DNA from: a virus
Direction: 5' to 3' (one strand)
IMG/VR virus record: IMGVR_UViG_3300022562_000160
Location: 1 to 38,251 of that record
DNA length: 38,251 nucleotides
Under the pieces are notes generated by a model. That model saw nothing but the letters and a program-made list of their open reading frames with translations, was not told the DNA's origin and did no database searches. The position numbers and the translations under genes are program-made. How positions within the stretch are numbered: the stretch's first letter is position 1; each line of letters opens with the position of its first letter. Of the stretch, positions 22,470 to 29,988 are shown in pieces.

Positions 22470-22868
22470 TTAGCCCCCGATAAGCCTGATTTGCTTGCCA
22501 TCGCCAGAAACCTCAATCTTGCCTGCGAGCATTTCAAGCGCCACCTCGAAAGCGTCCAGTCCTTCACGCGAGTATTCAGATTGGATCTTTTGGTAAAACT
22601 TGGTGCGCATTATCTGCCCTTTGATTGCGGCCTTGTACCTCCAGCCACCAAGCGCATCCCTGCTGTTCACTGTTATGCGCTTAAGAATCCAAGCCTTGAT
22701 GTATTCGATGTCTTTTTCAGGCTCAGCTTGTGAGTCATGCGTTGAATCGCCATACGAGGCGAATTGCTCGAGAAGTGAAATCAGCGATTCCTTTGAGCTT
22801 GGGATGCGGATTATGTCTGACTTGATTAGCTCCACGACCTGCTTTTGAGCTTGGTTCAGTTTTGCCAT
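22470..22868 (-). CDS. Primase C-terminal-domain paralogue
   Basis: A 132-residue protein. Residues about 55-130 closely match the last 80 residues of the primase-helicase encoded 640 bp upstream: GGWRYKAAIKGQIMRTKFYQ versus AGWRYKATIKGQIKRTKFYQ, and SGDGKQIRL versus SGDGKQLRL. The N-terminal half is shared with the 118-residue neighbour instead. It looks like a freestanding copy of the primase tail, perhaps binding the same DNA or partner. It starts after the repeat-rich non-coding region. Confidence 0.8.
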   Translation of the reverse strand: MAKLNQAQKQVVELIKSDIIRIPSSKESLISLLEQFASYGDSTHDSQAEPEKDIEYIKAWILKRITVNSRDALGGWRYKAAIKGQIMRTKFYQKIQSEYSREGLDAFEVALEMLAGKIEVSGDGKQIRLIGG

Positions 22869-22887
22869 GGTGTATCTCCAAAAAGTT

Positions 22888-22939
22888 AAACCCCAGTCAG
22901 TTGGAATCGGCCTCAGCTAGCGGCACCTGACTAGGGTTT
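22888..22939. repeat. 13-bp imperfect inverted repeat upstream of the primase-tail paralogue
   Basis: AAACCCCAGTCAG (22888-22900) and CTGACTAGGGTTT (22927-22939) are complementary at 12 of 13 positions with 26 nt between. It lies in the leader of the gene starting at 22868, so an operator or attenuating hairpin is possible. Confidence 0.6.
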
Positions 22940-23010
22940 AAAACTCTTAGCTGATGTCTTGGGCTTCTGGCTTGCAGTTGGTTTGGATTCCACTCCTACG
23001 CAACAAGGAC

Positions 23011-23039
23011 AGTATCGCCATCCGCCCAGGAAATGTCAA
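23011..23039 (-). promoter_or_regulatory. Promoter for the 22868-17325 genes
   Basis: Minus strand TTGACA (23034-23039), 17-bp spacer, GATACT (23011-23016), located after the primase terminator and before the next gene. Confidence 0.6.
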
Positions 23040-23073
23040 CTCCATCCAGCAAAAATACCTCAAATCCTTATAC

Positions 23074-23196
23074 ACATTGCGGCTCGCAATCTCTGCAGTC
23101 CTTGCTGGGCGTGGGTTTCAGGGCTGTCAGTGCTGCGCAAAACCTTTACCATACATTTGCACTCGCAATCCTTGAAACCCTTTCTGGGCGTTGGTT
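23074..23196. repeat. Two degenerate ~44-bp direct repeats in the non-coding region
   Basis: Copy 1 (23074-23117) and copy 2 (23153-23196) share CTCGCAATC, CTGGGCGT and GGGTTT/TGGTTT in the same order, spaced about 79 bp apart. They lie inside the 640-bp gene-free stretch 22869-23508 next to the primase gene, so iteron-like or regulatory repeats are possible. An AT-rich segment with GAATTC and TTAATT repeats follows at 23225-23265. Confidence 0.55.
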
Positions 23197-23454
23197 TGCT
23201 GTTTGTATGCATTTACTGTAAGTAAGTAAAGAAGAATTCTTAATTCTTAATTTATTATAGGGGAAATAAAAGACCCACCTTAGGTGGCAAAAAAAACCAA
23301 TATAGGCAGAAAACAGCTCAACATTAATGCAGATAAGGCTGCAAGCCAGTCGCACCAATGGTTTGGCATTTGTTACACGATGAATGAGTATAACAAGTAC
23401 CGCCATAAATAAATTAGCTGGTTATTTTACCTGCAATGGATGCATACAAACGCA

Positions 23455-23477
23455 AAACCCGCTACTAGAGCGGGTTT
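23455..23477 (-). terminator. Intrinsic terminator after the primase gene
   Basis: A 9-bp stem AAACCCGCT/AGCGGGTTT with a 5-nt loop; the minus strand continues TTTTGCG. It lies 32 bp past the primase stop. Confidence 0.78.
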
Positions 23478-23508
23478 CAGGTTGTATCCTTGCGAATCTT
23501 TGCAAAAA

Positions 23509-26037
23509 CTACCTCAATCTGAGCTGCTTTCCATCGCCAGACGTCTCGACCACGTTACCAATCATCGCCAGTGCGTTTTCAAAGGCGTCCTGCTCGTGCT
23601 TGGCGCACTCCTTTTGAATCTCCTGATAGAACTTGGTTCGCTTAATTTGGCCTTTGATGGTCGCCTTATACCGCCAGCCAGCCATGCTATCCTTGCGGTC
23701 AACCTTAAGTCGTTTCAGTACCCATTCCTTAACTGCCTCCAGCTTCTCCTCCATAGTGTTGCCTGTGCTGCCCTCGTTCACTTTCAGGTTGCTGACCAGG
23801 TGCCCTATACTTTGCAGCGTCAACAGCAGCGCATAGCGCACGTAATCGCGCTCAATGACGGCCTTGCCATTGACGATATTGCCCAGCGCCATAATTGACG
23901 ACAGCGACAGGACGCGCTCCAGCAGTCGCGCATAGATAGCCCCTACCCTGGCATGGTTCCGGTATTCGTATTGGTCATAATGGCGAGCAATGGCGCGCAG
24001 GTCGTCTAGGGCTTCGGGCGTTGGCTGGCATCCATACGATGCGCCGTTGAACTCCAAGTGCGTGACGTCCTCGGCCAGTTGGCATATCAGGCCGACCTGA
24101 GCCTTGAGGTATTCAAGCTGCGGGTCTTTGCCGTTGGTGCGCGTTGGTGTGTCTAGGTCTATAAGGCTCTCGCTACGCTCTACACCACAGTCGCAAATCA
24201 GGGCGCGACCAAGGAAGCCTGACTCGATGCTATCCTCGTCCACGATGGCGGCCAGCTTCTGCGGCGTGGAGTAGGCCAGCAGATGCAGCGCTGGGTTACG
24301 CACTCCGGTTTGCGCGGTATGAATGCGTTTATCCATTTCCACCAGCTTGCGCTTAAGGTGTTCGATGTCCATTTCGATGGCTTTAATTTTGCCTCCGTCA
24401 AGGTCTGGGTTGGTTTCTTTCAGTGAGTCCTCTTTGGCCTGCAGCTTCTTCTCTATCCGCGCCTTGGAGTTTTCGAGCTGCTCAAGGAACTCGTCACGGT
24501 GAAGCTGTGACAGCTTGTAGCAGCTGGTGGTCGCTAGCTCCATCAGCGTTGCCACTACGTTGGTCATGTGCTTGTTTTGGCCGCCGCCAGCAGCAAGGAT
24601 TTTTTGCGCCTCGTCCACCACATAGAAGCAGTGCCCGTTGTCATAGATGGCAGACCGGATAACGTCCTTATCTGAGCGAATGTCGCCGTAAACCGTTTTA
24701 TTGTTGGCATCAAGCAGCTCTTTGACCACGCGCTGCGGCCACTCCTTGCCACCGGCAGACACGCCAAGCGTGAGCGTAATCAGCGACAGCTTGACGTTTT
24801 TGAAGCCAGACAACCCAGCACCAGCCATGGCCATACATTGCAGCGCCATGGAAGCGTAAGCGCCGCCGGTGAGCATGCGGGTTGCGCCAGCTTTGATGTA
24901 ATCCACGATTTCGCCAGCCAGACCGGGCGGCGAATCAATGTCGTAATCATCCAGATTCAGCGGCAGGCCTTTCTTTGGTGGCTTTGGTGGCTCTGGCTTA
25001 GATGGCTCTGGCTTGGGTGGCTCTAGCGGTTTGGCATCCTTACGAATAGCATCTCGCATAGCCTGCTTGCATGGCTCCTCGCCGTGTTTCTGGCGGTAGT
25101 CGTCCCAGTCGCCAAGCTCAGGCGGCAGCGCGACAATGCCGCTTACTGGTACTGAGGCTTCTTCGGCGTACTTCTGGCCTGCGCCGTGCTCGTCATGGTC
25201 AGCAAAGAAAACAATCTTGCTGTCAGGATGCTGCTCGCGCACATACTTGGCCACAGCCGCGAGGTTGCCGGTCTGAAATGCGCAATACGTCATCGCGCCG
25301 GTTAGTTTGTTGACAGTTACGCCAGTGGCATAGCCCTCTACAATGGCAATCATATTGGTCTTGCCATCTATGGGGTGATAAACCCCCTGCATATCGCCAC
25401 CAGTGATTGGCCGCTTCTCGCCATCGACCTTTATTTTTTGCATGTTGATTAGCTCTCCATTTTTATAAGCAGGGACTAAGAGTAGCTCCCCAATCTCGAT
25501 AAAGCCATCACGCGCCGCCATGCGAACACCGTTTACCAGCCAGTCACCTAACAAGCCCTTCTTGTCCATGTATGGGTGAGCCTGCCTGATTGCCGCCGCA
25601 AGCATTGCCGCTGCACCTTTCTTTGCCTGCTCAGTGTTCTTCTGGCGTACATCCGGCGTAAACGTCCGGCGCACTGGCGTAGTCGGCGCATCGTTTACCA
25701 ATTCCTTTGCGGTATCCAGCGTTGACTTTCCGATGTACAGCGACAGCAGCTTGAGGCCACCAGCCGACCCGCAGTGATTACAGAACCAGGTGCCGCGCCC
25801 GTCCTTGTCGTCAAACCGGAATCTGTCCTTGCCGCCACACAGCGGGCATGGGCCATGATTGCGACCTGATGGCAACTGACACCCATAGCCATGCAATATT
25901 TCACGCCAACGACCTTGGCAATCAACCAGTGCGCGGTCGATAGGTGACTCCGTGCTGGCGTAAACCGGCGTCAGTTCGCAGTCGCAAAAAGAAGCGGCAC
26001 TGTGGCCGCAACTTAGAATTAGGGGGAATTTCATCAT
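23509..26037 (-). CDS. Primase-helicase (zinc finger, Toprim, RecA-like ATPase)
   Basis: An 842-residue replication protein. Zinc-binding module C64-x2-C67 ... C86-x2-C89 as in P4/T7 primases; Toprim motifs EGYATG (234-239) and FADHDEHGAG (279-288); Pro/Lys-rich linker at about 336-358; then an ATPase domain in DUF3987 style with a Walker A variant GVSAGGKE (425-432) and Walker B VVDEA (473-477). A charged coiled coil follows near 535-580, and a C-terminal domain (762-842) is repeated in two downstream genes. It should prime and unwind at the phage origin. ATGA-coupled to the small gene upstream. Confidence 0.9.
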   Translation of the reverse strand: MMKFPLILSCGHSAASFCDCELTPVYASTESPIDRALVDCQGRWREILHGYGCQLPSGRNHGPCPLCGGKDRFRFDDKDGRGTWFCNHCGSAGGLKLLSLYIGKSTLDTAKELVNDAPTTPVRRTFTPDVRQKNTEQAKKGAAAMLAAAIRQAHPYMDKKGLLGDWLVNGVRMAARDGFIEIGELLLVPAYKNGELINMQKIKVDGEKRPITGGDMQGVYHPIDGKTNMIAIVEGYATGVTVNKLTGAMTYCAFQTGNLAAVAKYVREQHPDSKIVFFADHDEHGAGQKYAEEASVPVSGIVALPPELGDWDDYRQKHGEEPCKQAMRDAIRKDAKPLEPPKPEPSKPEPPKPPKKGLPLNLDDYDIDSPPGLAGEIVDYIKAGATRMLTGGAYASMALQCMAMAGAGLSGFKNVKLSLITLTLGVSAGGKEWPQRVVKELLDANNKTVYGDIRSDKDVIRSAIYDNGHCFYVVDEAQKILAAGGGQNKHMTNVVATLMELATTSCYKLSQLHRDEFLEQLENSKARIEKKLQAKEDSLKETNPDLDGGKIKAIEMDIEHLKRKLVEMDKRIHTAQTGVRNPALHLLAYSTPQKLAAIVDEDSIESGFLGRALICDCGVERSESLIDLDTPTRTNGKDPQLEYLKAQVGLICQLAEDVTHLEFNGASYGCQPTPEALDDLRAIARHYDQYEYRNHARVGAIYARLLERVLSLSSIMALGNIVNGKAVIERDYVRYALLLTLQSIGHLVSNLKVNEGSTGNTMEEKLEAVKEWVLKRLKVDRKDSMAGWRYKATIKGQIKRTKFYQEIQKECAKHEQDAFENALAMIGNVVETSGDGKQLRLR

Positions 26038-26204
26038 GAAATCTCGTCAATGCTCACACCAATCTCACGCGCCATCTTTATCAACTCAATCTTATTGCGC
26101 GCCGCTGCTCTCGCCTTCGCTTCTTCGCTGACCTTGATTTCAGCCACCGGAATAAACTTGCGGTTGGCATAGTCGCGTTCTCTTGCTGCTCTGTTGCGGT
26201 ACAT
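26034..26204 (-). CDS. Small basic helical protein ahead of primase
   Basis: A 56-residue ORF linked by TAATG to the upstream gene and by ATGA to primase. Highly charged: MYRNRAARERDYANRKF, then a long Lys/Glu/Ala helix with a C-terminal KMAREIGVSIDEIS resembling half of an HTH. Likely a small DNA-binding or adaptor protein; unassigned. Confidence 0.62.
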   Translation of the reverse strand: MYRNRAARERDYANRKFIPVAEIKVSEEAKARAAARNKIELIKMAREIGVSIDEIS

Positions 26205-26419
26205 TATAACGCCCCCTTAAGCGCATCCAGCGCGTTGTTGATTCGTTCGCACTGCTCATCACTGAGCCGGTGCTTTTGGCCGTAGTCCTTCTCAGACGAC
26301 AGCACTTGCAGCTTAATAGTGGAGATTTGGCTGTCTCTCGACAGTCGCTTGATATTTACGCCAGCCAGCTTTGCGGCCTTTAGGCGCTCGATTGTTCGTT
26401 GTTCTAAAGTAGGTTTCAT
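26204..26419 (-). CDS. Small HTH-type regulator candidate
   Basis: A 71-residue protein from ATG 26419 with GGGGAACCG upstream. LAGVNIKRLSRDSQISTIKLQ forms a plausible helix-turn-helix (RLSRDSQISTIKL). The C-terminus is helical. As the first gene leftward of a divergent promoter it could regulate the two early operons. Tentative. Confidence 0.6.
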   Translation of the reverse strand: MKPTLEQRTIERLKAAKLAGVNIKRLSRDSQISTIKLQVLSSEKDYGQKHRLSDEQCERINNALDALKGAL

Positions 26420-26447
26420 TTCGGTTCCCCTTGGTTCAGTTTCGACA

Positions 26448-26475
26448 AGCATAACAAAACCTGTTGCAAAGTAAA
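26448..26475 (-). promoter_or_regulatory. Leftward early promoter (divergent pair)
   Basis: Minus strand TTTACT (26470-26475), 16-bp spacer, TATGCT (26448-26453), 29 bp before ATG 26419. It overlaps the rightward promoter, so the two compete or share a regulator. Confidence 0.6.
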
Positions 26476-26492
26476 ATATTTTTATTTATGCT
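26464..26492 (+). promoter_or_regulatory. Rightward early promoter (divergent pair)
   Basis: TTGCAA (26464-26469), 17-bp AT-rich spacer, TATGCT (26487-26492), 45 bp before ATG 26537. Same -10 as the other promoters in the genome. Confidence 0.68.
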
Positions 26493-26536
26493 TTGTCTCA
26501 CTCGCCAATATCGGCAATAACAACGGAGCAATAACA

Positions 26537-27097
26537 ATGGCATTTTTTACCCAAGCGCCCAGCGCTGATGAATTGGAATTTGATGGTATCTATGATGGCA
26601 GTCAGAAAGTTATCCCAGAAGGCACAGAGCTTAACGTGCTGGTCTATGGCGGTTTCAATGGCATGGAAGAAGGCAAGGCAACCAACACCTGCTTCGTAAA
26701 TGTGATTGTGACAAGCCCTGGCGAGTTCAAAGGCCAGAAGTACAAGTGGAACGCCAAGATTTACGACACCGACGCCGCCAAGCGTGACCAGGCAATGCGC
26801 AACCTGCAGGTGCTGGATGTGCAAGCCGGCCTACCAATGACCAATGCGCGCTGCGACCTTAACGAGCAGACTATCGAAGAGTTTTGGGCGGGCAAGGCTG
26901 AGGCGCGAGCCAAGTTCGGCACCTATATGACTAACACCGACCTGCAAACCGGCGAGATTCAAGACCCAAGCCGCCCGCAGGAAGAAAAAAACTTCATCCG
27001 CGGCTTTGGCTACCTGCGCGAAAAGATGATTAAGCCAGTGCAGCAGGCGGCGCAGCCAGTGCAGCAGGATGATGGCGGGTGTGAAATAGATTTCTAA
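26537..27097 (+). CDS. DUF669-type single-strand DNA-binding protein
   Basis: A 186-residue protein. The beta-rich core (GTELNVLVYGGFNGMEEGKATNTCFVNVIVTSPGEFKGQKYKWNAKIYD) fits phage DUF669 proteins, which act as ssDNA-binding proteins. A Gln-rich linker leads to an acidic tail DDGGCEIDF ending in Phe, as in SSB proteins that recruit partners. It is the first gene of the rightward replication operon, beside helicase and nuclease genes. Its last 14 bp are repeated 23 bp downstream. Confidence 0.8.
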   Translation: MAFFTQAPSADELEFDGIYDGSQKVIPEGTELNVLVYGGFNGMEEGKATNTCFVNVIVTSPGEFKGQKYKWNAKIYDTDAAKRDQAMRNLQVLDVQAGLPMTNARCDLNEQTIEEFWAGKAEARAKFGTYMTNTDLQTGEIQDPSRPQEEKNFIRGFGYLREKMIKPVQQAAQPVQQDDGGCEIDF

Positions 27098-27120
27098 TAT
27101 CCTTGCAAATAGATTTCTAA
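27084..27120 (+). repeat. 14-bp direct repeat at the 3' end of the DNA-binding gene
   Basis: AAATAGATTTCTAA occurs at 27084-27097 (the coding end with stop) and exactly again at 27107-27120, just before the HNH leader. It suggests a footprint of insertion or repair at the gene end. Confidence 0.7.
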
Positions 27121-27158
27121 GTGGTACCATCATCTTAATAACAGGAGGGTGGTACCAT
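27121..27158 (+). promoter_or_regulatory. Hairpin sequestering the ribosome site and start of the HNH gene
   Basis: Bases 27121-27131 pair with 27148-27158 (11 bp including two G-U) around a 16-nt loop. AGGAGGG (27143-27149) lies in the loop and stem, and the A and U of the start codon are paired. GTGGTACCAT is also a 10-bp direct repeat made of palindromic TGGTACCA. Confidence 0.7.
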
Positions 27159-27639
27159 GAAGAAATGCTTTAAGTGCGGGAAAGAGAAGGATATTTCAGA
27201 GTTTTACAAGCATAAAAAAATGGCTGACGGCCATCTTGGAAAGTGCAAGGATTGCACCAAGCTTGACTCTAAAATTAGGTGCGAAAAGGAGGAGAACAAG
27301 CCGATAATAAGGGAGCAAAAAAGACTGTGGGCAAGATCTGCAAAAGGTAAGTCTACGATGGCTGCATATCGAGCTACTGACAAAGCGAAAGGAATAGTGA
27401 TGGTTGCAAATGCAAAGTACAAGGCTCTATATCCAAAAAGAGTCGCAGCAAAAACGATGGTCAATAACGCAGTTAAGTACGGATTTCTTTCCAAACCATC
27501 ATCCTGCAGCGTTTGCAACAAGTTCAGCAAAATAATTCACGGGCATCACTGCGATTATAGCAAGCCACTTGATGTAATTTGGATGTGCCCATCGTGCCAC
27601 AGCGAATGGCATAGGTTTAACGAGCCAATAAATGGATGA
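27157..27639 (+). CDS. HNH / endonuclease VII-like zinc nuclease (freestanding)
   Basis: A 160-residue protein. N-terminal zinc ribbon CFKCGKEKDISEFYKHK with CKDC follows the familiar KkCskCgkekplseFyk pattern of phage homing nucleases. The C-terminal catalytic part has CSVCN, then IIHGHHCDYSKPLDVIWMCPSCH with the HH pair for metal and catalysis. It is inserted between the DNA-binding protein and helicase genes. Its start is masked by a hairpin, as in some T4 homing genes. Probably a selfish mobile gene. Confidence 0.85.
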   Translation: MKKCFKCGKEKDISEFYKHKKMADGHLGKCKDCTKLDSKIRCEKEENKPIIREQKRLWARSAKGKSTMAAYRATDKAKGIVMVANAKYKALYPKRVAAKTMVNNAVKYGFLSKPSSCSVCNKFSKIIHGHHCDYSKPLDVIWMCPSCHSEWHRFNEPING

Positions 27640-27642
27640 GCA

Positions 27643-29550
27643 ATGATTTACAAACCAAGACCATACCAGCAAGCAGCAATTGACGCAGTAATAGGCCACG
27701 TTAAGCGCAAGACGGGCCCATGCCTGATAGCGGCAGCCACCGGCAGCGGCAAGTCTGTTATCGTGTCTGAGCTTGCGCGATTCTTCGCATCGGTAGCGCC
27801 AAAGAAGCGTGTACTTTGCATTCAGCCATCAAAGGAATTGTGCGACCAGAACCTGGAAAAATACCTTTCCTATGGCTATCCGGCCTCCCTGTTTTGCGCC
27901 AGCGCTGGGTCAAAGTGCCTCCGCCATCAGGTGATTTTCGCCTCACCATTGAGCGCAATTAAGCAAATAGACAAAATAGCGAGGCTTGGAATATCTGCCA
28001 TTATACTGGATGAGGCGCACGGCATAAGTCAAACCATCAAGGATATTGTCTCCGGCATCCGTGATTATTCCGAGCGCGGAATTACCCCAAATAAAAACGT
28101 CCGAGTTGTTGGATTGACGGCCACCCCATACCGCATGGGCACCGGCTATATTTATGCGATGGATGCAACCGGCGATGAGGTGATTCACCACGATGAAGAT
28201 AAGGCAATCAACCCTTACTTTGAGCGACTGGTCTACAACATCACGGCATCAGAGCTGCTTGAGCTTGGGTTTTTAACCCGGCCAGAAGTTGGCGAAACGT
28301 CAATAAGCTATGACACCAGCCACCTTGAGGTTGACAAATTCGGCAACTTCTCAAGCAAGTCAGTATCTGCAGCATTTGAGGGTAACACCAAAACAGAGCG
28401 AATCATCAACAAAGTGCTGCACACCACTGCCGAAACAAACCGTAAAGGGGTGATGATTTTCGCCGCCACAATCAGCCACGCAGAGGAAATAACCAAGTAT
28501 CTGCCAGATGGCCAGTGGGCGCTCATCACTGGCAAGACAAAAAAGAAGGAGCGTGAGCAGCTTATTGGCGACTTCAAGGCTAAGCGCGTACTGTTTCTTG
28601 TTAACGTGGCTGTGCTTTGCACTGGCTTCGACTCAAGCCATGTAGATTATTTGGCGATACTCAGGGCAACCGAGAGCGCCAGCCTGTTTCAGCAGATTGT
28701 TGGCCGCTCACTTAGGCTAGACCCAAATAAGGAGTATGCGCTTATCCATGACTTCGCCGAAAACATCGAGCGCCACGGTCTGCAATCCGACATATTCACG
28801 CCGGAAATTAAGACCCGCAAAGCCGCTGGCGAAGGCGAGGAAATCGAAGTAACTTGTCCTTCATGCAATGCGCGGATGATGAAGAAGCGCCGCAACGACC
28901 CGATGTACACTGGCTTGGAGCATGACGAATTTGGCAATTTCCTGATTGCTGGTACGCGAGAGGTGTTAACCATGCGCGTACTCGACCCATCAGTTAAGGA
29001 TGAATTTGGCGTAATGGGATTTAAAGAAATTCCAGTTCCTGCGCATTACAGCCGCCGCTGCTCGAATCCAGAGGCATATGTTATCGAAGGCCGGTCGGTG
29101 CCATGCGGCCACAGGTTTTCGTTCAAGACTTGCCCGCACTGCTTCGAGGATAACGACATTGCGGCGCGGCACTGCACCAAGTGCAAGGAGCGGCTGGTTG
29201 ACCCTAATCAGAAATTGACCGAAACCGCCAGCACAGCCACGGTGATGGCTGAGGGTGAGACTAGGCAGTTAACATGCCTTGGCGCCGAATACAGCATGCA
29301 CATTAGCGCCAATGGCAACCAGACGCTAAAGGTTATCTACAAAACTGAGATTGGCGCTGTCACCGGCTGGCATAGTCAAAAGCAGCATTGGATATTTAAC
29401 CGATTAGCCCGGGCTAACGGTGCTGAACCAGCGCTTATCCGGTCAATCAATGACTGCGAAGGCTGGGACGCGATACCGGCAGCTGTGAAGGTGAAAAAAT
29501 CCATTCGTGACGGGTTCACGAGGTTTGAGGTGAAGGAGGTTATATTTTGA
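27643..29550 (+). CDS. SF2 DEAH-box helicase with zinc ribbons
   Basis: A 635-residue protein with Q-motif region YKPRPYQQAAID, Walker A ATGSGKS (32-38), DEAH (123-126), GLTATPYR (motif III) and motif VI QIVGRSLRLD. After the two helicase lobes come Cys clusters (CPSC near 405, CPHC, CTKC) forming zinc ribbons, then a C-terminal domain. It resembles UvsW/RadD-type phage helicases that remodel branched DNA. It overlaps the following small gene by TTGA. Confidence 0.9.
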   Translation: MIYKPRPYQQAAIDAVIGHVKRKTGPCLIAAATGSGKSVIVSELARFFASVAPKKRVLCIQPSKELCDQNLEKYLSYGYPASLFCASAGSKCLRHQVIFASPLSAIKQIDKIARLGISAIILDEAHGISQTIKDIVSGIRDYSERGITPNKNVRVVGLTATPYRMGTGYIYAMDATGDEVIHHDEDKAINPYFERLVYNITASELLELGFLTRPEVGETSISYDTSHLEVDKFGNFSSKSVSAAFEGNTKTERIINKVLHTTAETNRKGVMIFAATISHAEEITKYLPDGQWALITGKTKKKEREQLIGDFKAKRVLFLVNVAVLCTGFDSSHVDYLAILRATESASLFQQIVGRSLRLDPNKEYALIHDFAENIERHGLQSDIFTPEIKTRKAAGEGEEIEVTCPSCNARMMKKRRNDPMYTGLEHDEFGNFLIAGTREVLTMRVLDPSVKDEFGVMGFKEIPVPAHYSRRCSNPEAYVIEGRSVPCGHRFSFKTCPHCFEDNDIAARHCTKCKERLVDPNQKLTETASTATVMAEGETRQLTCLGAEYSMHISANGNQTLKVIYKTEIGAVTGWHSQKQHWIFNRLARANGAEPALIRSINDCEGWDAIPAAVKVKKSIRDGFTRFEVKEVIF

Positions 29551-29684
29551 AAACCTGGTATCAACAAAAACACGCCGAGGCATTAGCCAAAGCAAAAGCG
29601 GCTGCAGAGCTTGGTGACTATGAGCAGTATGGGCACTGGAGCAAAGAGGCTGAGAATTATAAGCGGATGAGTGGAGGGATGTAA
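29547..29684 (+). CDS. 45-residue helical protein with TTG start
   Basis: The TTG at 29547 overlaps the helicase stop (TTGA) and is preceded by a near-perfect AAGGAGGT ribosome site at six-base spacing. The product (MKTWYQQKHAEALAKAKAAAELGDY...) is one or two amphipathic helices ending SGGM. The stop is two bases before the next ATG. No known family. Confidence 0.62.
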   Translation: MKTWYQQKHAEALAKAKAAAELGDYEQYGHWSKEAENYKRMSGGM

Positions 29685-29685
29685 A

Positions 29686-29988
29686 ATGAGTAACACTATG
29701 ATAGCTGGAAGATTCGTGGTATGCGCTGCTTGCAAGTATGGTGAAGTGATAATCTGTGGGGCAAGGCACTACGACCGAGTTATGCATTCGCAGCTTAGAG
29801 CTTTCGATGAAGAATCAGAAGTCAGAATGATGAGCAGGGGCGAAGTCGTCCAAGGCTTTATTGATCAGTACGGCGTGTTCATGGATAGGGCTGAGGCGCT
29901 TGAGGTTGCCACAGCCGCTGGGCAGATAAATGTTAGGAGAAAAAAGACATTCCCAGATGATGAACTGTTCAGCGAGGACTTGTACTAA
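29686..29988 (+). CDS. Conserved phage hypothetical protein
   Basis: A 100-residue protein from ATG 29686 with GGAGGGATG upstream. Central motif IICGARHYDRVMHSQ and later QGFIDQYGVFMDRAEALEVATAAGQI are shared with small proteins of many enteric and other gammaproteobacterial phages, to my recollection, always without assigned function. It is immediately followed by the VRR-NUC gene. Confidence 0.8.
   Translation: MSNTMIAGRFVVCAACKYGEVIICGARHYDRVMHSQLRAFDEESEVRMMSRGEVVQGFIDQYGVFMDRAEALEVATAAGQINVRRKKTFPDDELFSEDLY

Noticed and set aside
22888-22939. Intrinsic terminator
   Set aside because: The stem has a long loop and no T-run on either strand, so an operator or leader hairpin is more likely.
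23074-23196. CRISPR array
   Set aside because: Only two degenerate copies with unequal internal matches; no regular spacers and no cas genes.
26498-26824. 108-codon minus-strand frame opposite the ssDNA-binding gene
   Set aside because: Would start inside a DUF669-type gene and lacks its own signals.
27121-27158. Transposon or IS ends (GGTACC repeats)
   Set aside because: No transposase, no distant inverted repeats; the paired repeats are better explained as a start-masking hairpin.
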